NCBI GenBank assembly: GCA_932521035.1
Contig: OW051496.1
Location: forward strand, 7,750,001 to 7,814,000
DNA: 64,000 nucleotides
Reading direction: 5' to 3'
Source: Oscheius dolichura
Taxonomy: Eukaryota; Nematoda; Chromadorea; Rhabditida; Rhabditidae
In this document: positions 62,101-64,000 of the stretch, in pieces
How positions within the stretch are numbered: position 1 is the stretch's first letter
How the letters are laid out: every line of letters starts with the position of its first letter
Position numbers and translations under genes: made by a program
The notes under the pieces: generated by a model
Told to the model about the DNA's origin: nothing
Databases searched by the model: none
Seen by the model: the letters and a program-made list of their open reading frames with translations, nothing else

Positions 62101-64000
62101 TTAATATCCGAATATAATGGTCACACAGCAGAAACAGCAGCAAATGTTGAACACAAAGCCAGAGATTAGGAGAAACGCTGGAGATATTCATATGTTCTGA
62201 TTCGGGTGAGAATTCTCACAAGAGAGAGAAAAAGTGAAATGAAAGGACAAACGGAGAGAAGAGGACAACAGCCGAAGAAAAAATAGGACACCCGGAATTC
62301 GGACAAGGAGGCAAAAAATCGGGGGAAGGAGAGATAAAATCCTCCTCGGAGGAGAGAGTGAAAGTCGGTCGCAGCGGTGTTCTCCCGGGACATCTCCTGC
62401 CCCGGCCAGCCAGAAAGGGAAAGTATCCACTATGTGTGTACGTACGTATCTTTCTCTCCCCTCCTCCACCCCCCAAAGTGGCGAAAAGATGCGATCGGTT
62501 GCCCAAGTGGGTCGCCGGATCCGCAACGTTTCATTCCGCGAGACCCCGGAGAGTCGAGGCGCATCCCAACAAAATGTTTCATAAACTACGCGCGCCCTCT
62601 TCTCGTCGGCCAGGCATAAATCCGGTAGAGAAAACATGTTTCGAGGAAGAGACGACGACGCGCGAGGGAAGGTGAGGCGGTGAGCCACACGCGGAACCGG
62701 AAAAGACGTACGGCGTACGCGACGGCGAGGCGGCGGCCACGGAAGACCCTCGGGAAAAAGTGGAGGAGGGAGAGGAGGATCAGCCAAGACGAGGAGGAGA
62801 CACTCCACGTGGGACACCTGAAACAATTTATATTTTGTAATGTAAGAGTTGGAAGAAAATAGAGAAAGGAGATGGAGAGCCAGTGTTCCTGAGGAAACAT
62901 GGACCATTAGAGTCATCTGAGTATAGCAAATTTTCCGGCCCTGCCCGTCATCTTCGCCTTCTTCTTCCCCTCCTCGAGATAAGGCTGTTTGTTTTGGCGT
63001 TCTGGATAGGGCCCAAATCGCATGACTTTCTTCTTTTTCCAATTTCATTCTCTTCTTTTGAAAACAAGGCGCTTAATCGACTGGAAAATGTAGTTTAAGC
63101 CGCTGCGTTGATAAGACCCAGAGGAGCAGAGGAATAGCCCCAATTGTATCAGAGAGGGGACCCCTTGCAAAAGACTCTTCCACCCGTTTCTTGCAAAACA
63201 AAACAACAAACAGCCCCGGCTCATGTTGCATCTTTCGACTATCTCTGCTGACGCATAGCCGGTGTAACTTTTGGTCTGGGTGTTTTTGTTACTCTCCGGC
63301 GTAATCGAGTGAAGTCAAGCAAGAGGGGAGAACTCCCTCTCTTCCGGAGAGAACTACGTTCTGTACGAAAAAAACACACGGCATTCATCTCTTGGTCAAG
63401 TTGGGGAAGAGAATCCTTCAATGAGCGGCTGTTTTGTTGAGTTCAGAAAAAAAGAAAATATTGTTTTGGATCGGGGGGCGTGGGGTCAACACGAATTGAC
63501 GACTACCGGAGAGAGGAAGTTCATGATCAGAAGATCTACCAACTACGGTATTTCTAATAAGAAAATGAGTCATCGGGGTAGGACCTTGTAGAGGAGATGA
63601 AACTTTCATAACCTACAGTAACCCCGGGAACCCGAGGCTGAATTGCCGAAGGGGGGAAGAGACCCCAAGCCGCAAGGGGCCGTCCGCTAGATGCTTTAGG
63701 TCTTCCTTTCGCCTTTTCTTACTGTAGTCCCTTTTGGCCAAGAGTAGGTCCAGTAAGAAGTCTACTTTTTGTCCTCCCGATCTATTTCTACCCCAGACAG
63801 GATCATATGACGGTATGCCCCCTAGGCGCCGCCATCCTCCGCGCTTGTTGCTATTTGTTTATTTCCGCTGCCGTGGCGTCCTCGTCCTCCTCCTCCCGTT
63901 GTTTATCATTGATCTTCTTCGTCTCCGTGCCCGTTTTTTCCTCGAGTGATTGAAGTTTGCAAACAGTCAGCGATTCAGTCGACGTGTTTTCGTCGTTTTG
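62101..64000. other. Terminal 1.9 kb without a supported gene
   Basis: The minus strand has an unusually long open frame (62188-63048, 286 codons from an ATG) rich in Arg, Ser, Leu and Pro, with no domain or splice signals. TACTGTAG and CTACAGTA motifs occur at 63614 and 63719. Nothing else recognised. Confidence 0.35.

Overview
The window looks like nuclear DNA from a nematode, most likely a rhabditid (clade V-like) species. Evidence: a cuticle collagen with the classic N-terminal block, RVRR processing site and CDHC...PPGY tail; an astacin protease with the EGF-CUB-TSP1 tail of the nematode NAS family; two families of serpentine chemoreceptors; a divergent nuclear receptor; and worm-type expansions of PTP, casein-kinase-1-like and Fer-like kinases. 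Introns are mostly 33-45 nt, GT...TTTCAG or TTTTAG, shorter than is typical of Caenorhabditis. Genus cannot be told from sequence alone. All gene models were read by eye, joining exons by splice sites, reading phase and family alignment.

Layout. 1-2454 (-): astacin protease, 3' end cut by the window edge. 3146-4298 (+): 7TM chemoreceptor. 4449-5188: 740-bp fold-back element with 216-bp inverted arms and a TCA target duplication. 5368-6477 (+): PTP-domain protein lacking its catalytic residues. 7072-10636 (+): trifunctional purine enzyme GARS-AIRS-GART in 15 exons; an unrecognised (-) exon starts at the very next base. 13082-14526 (+) arylacetamide-deacetylase-like esterase and 14745-15923 (-) LIPS-type lipase converge. 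17352-28787 (-): one cuticle collagen (330 aa) over 11.4 kb, with introns of 7.2, 1.7 and 1.5 kb that may hold nested genes. 28788-34741 is gene-poor, with one or two small unrecognised (-) genes near 33.2-34.2 kb. 34742-36969 (+): nuclear hormone receptor. 38554-39609 (-) and 40865-41921 (+): diverged pair of helical/ARM-like paralogues. 42170-43674 (+): second chemoreceptor.

43940-47431 is a head-to-head kinase pair: CK1/TTBK-like (-) and SH2-Fer-like tyrosine kinase (+), 395 bp apart. A broken reading frame follows, then two tetraspan (LAPTM-like layout) genes around an unrecognised membrane protein (48.3-52.1 kb). 53152-56948 (-): forkhead transcription factor, followed by about 5 kb of GA/CT-rich upstream DNA, a tRNA-like Pol III unit near 61.8 kb, and 2 kb with no supported gene.

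How genes may connect: in C. elegans, CK1-like, Fer-like and PTP families are strongly sperm-enriched, so the divergent kinases and the dead phosphatase suggest male-germline signalling. That is inference from family biology. No clearly new multi-gene system was identified. The best leads are the dead phosphatase, the giant-intron collagen with its possible nested genes, the zero-gap convergent pair, and the tRNA-like element.
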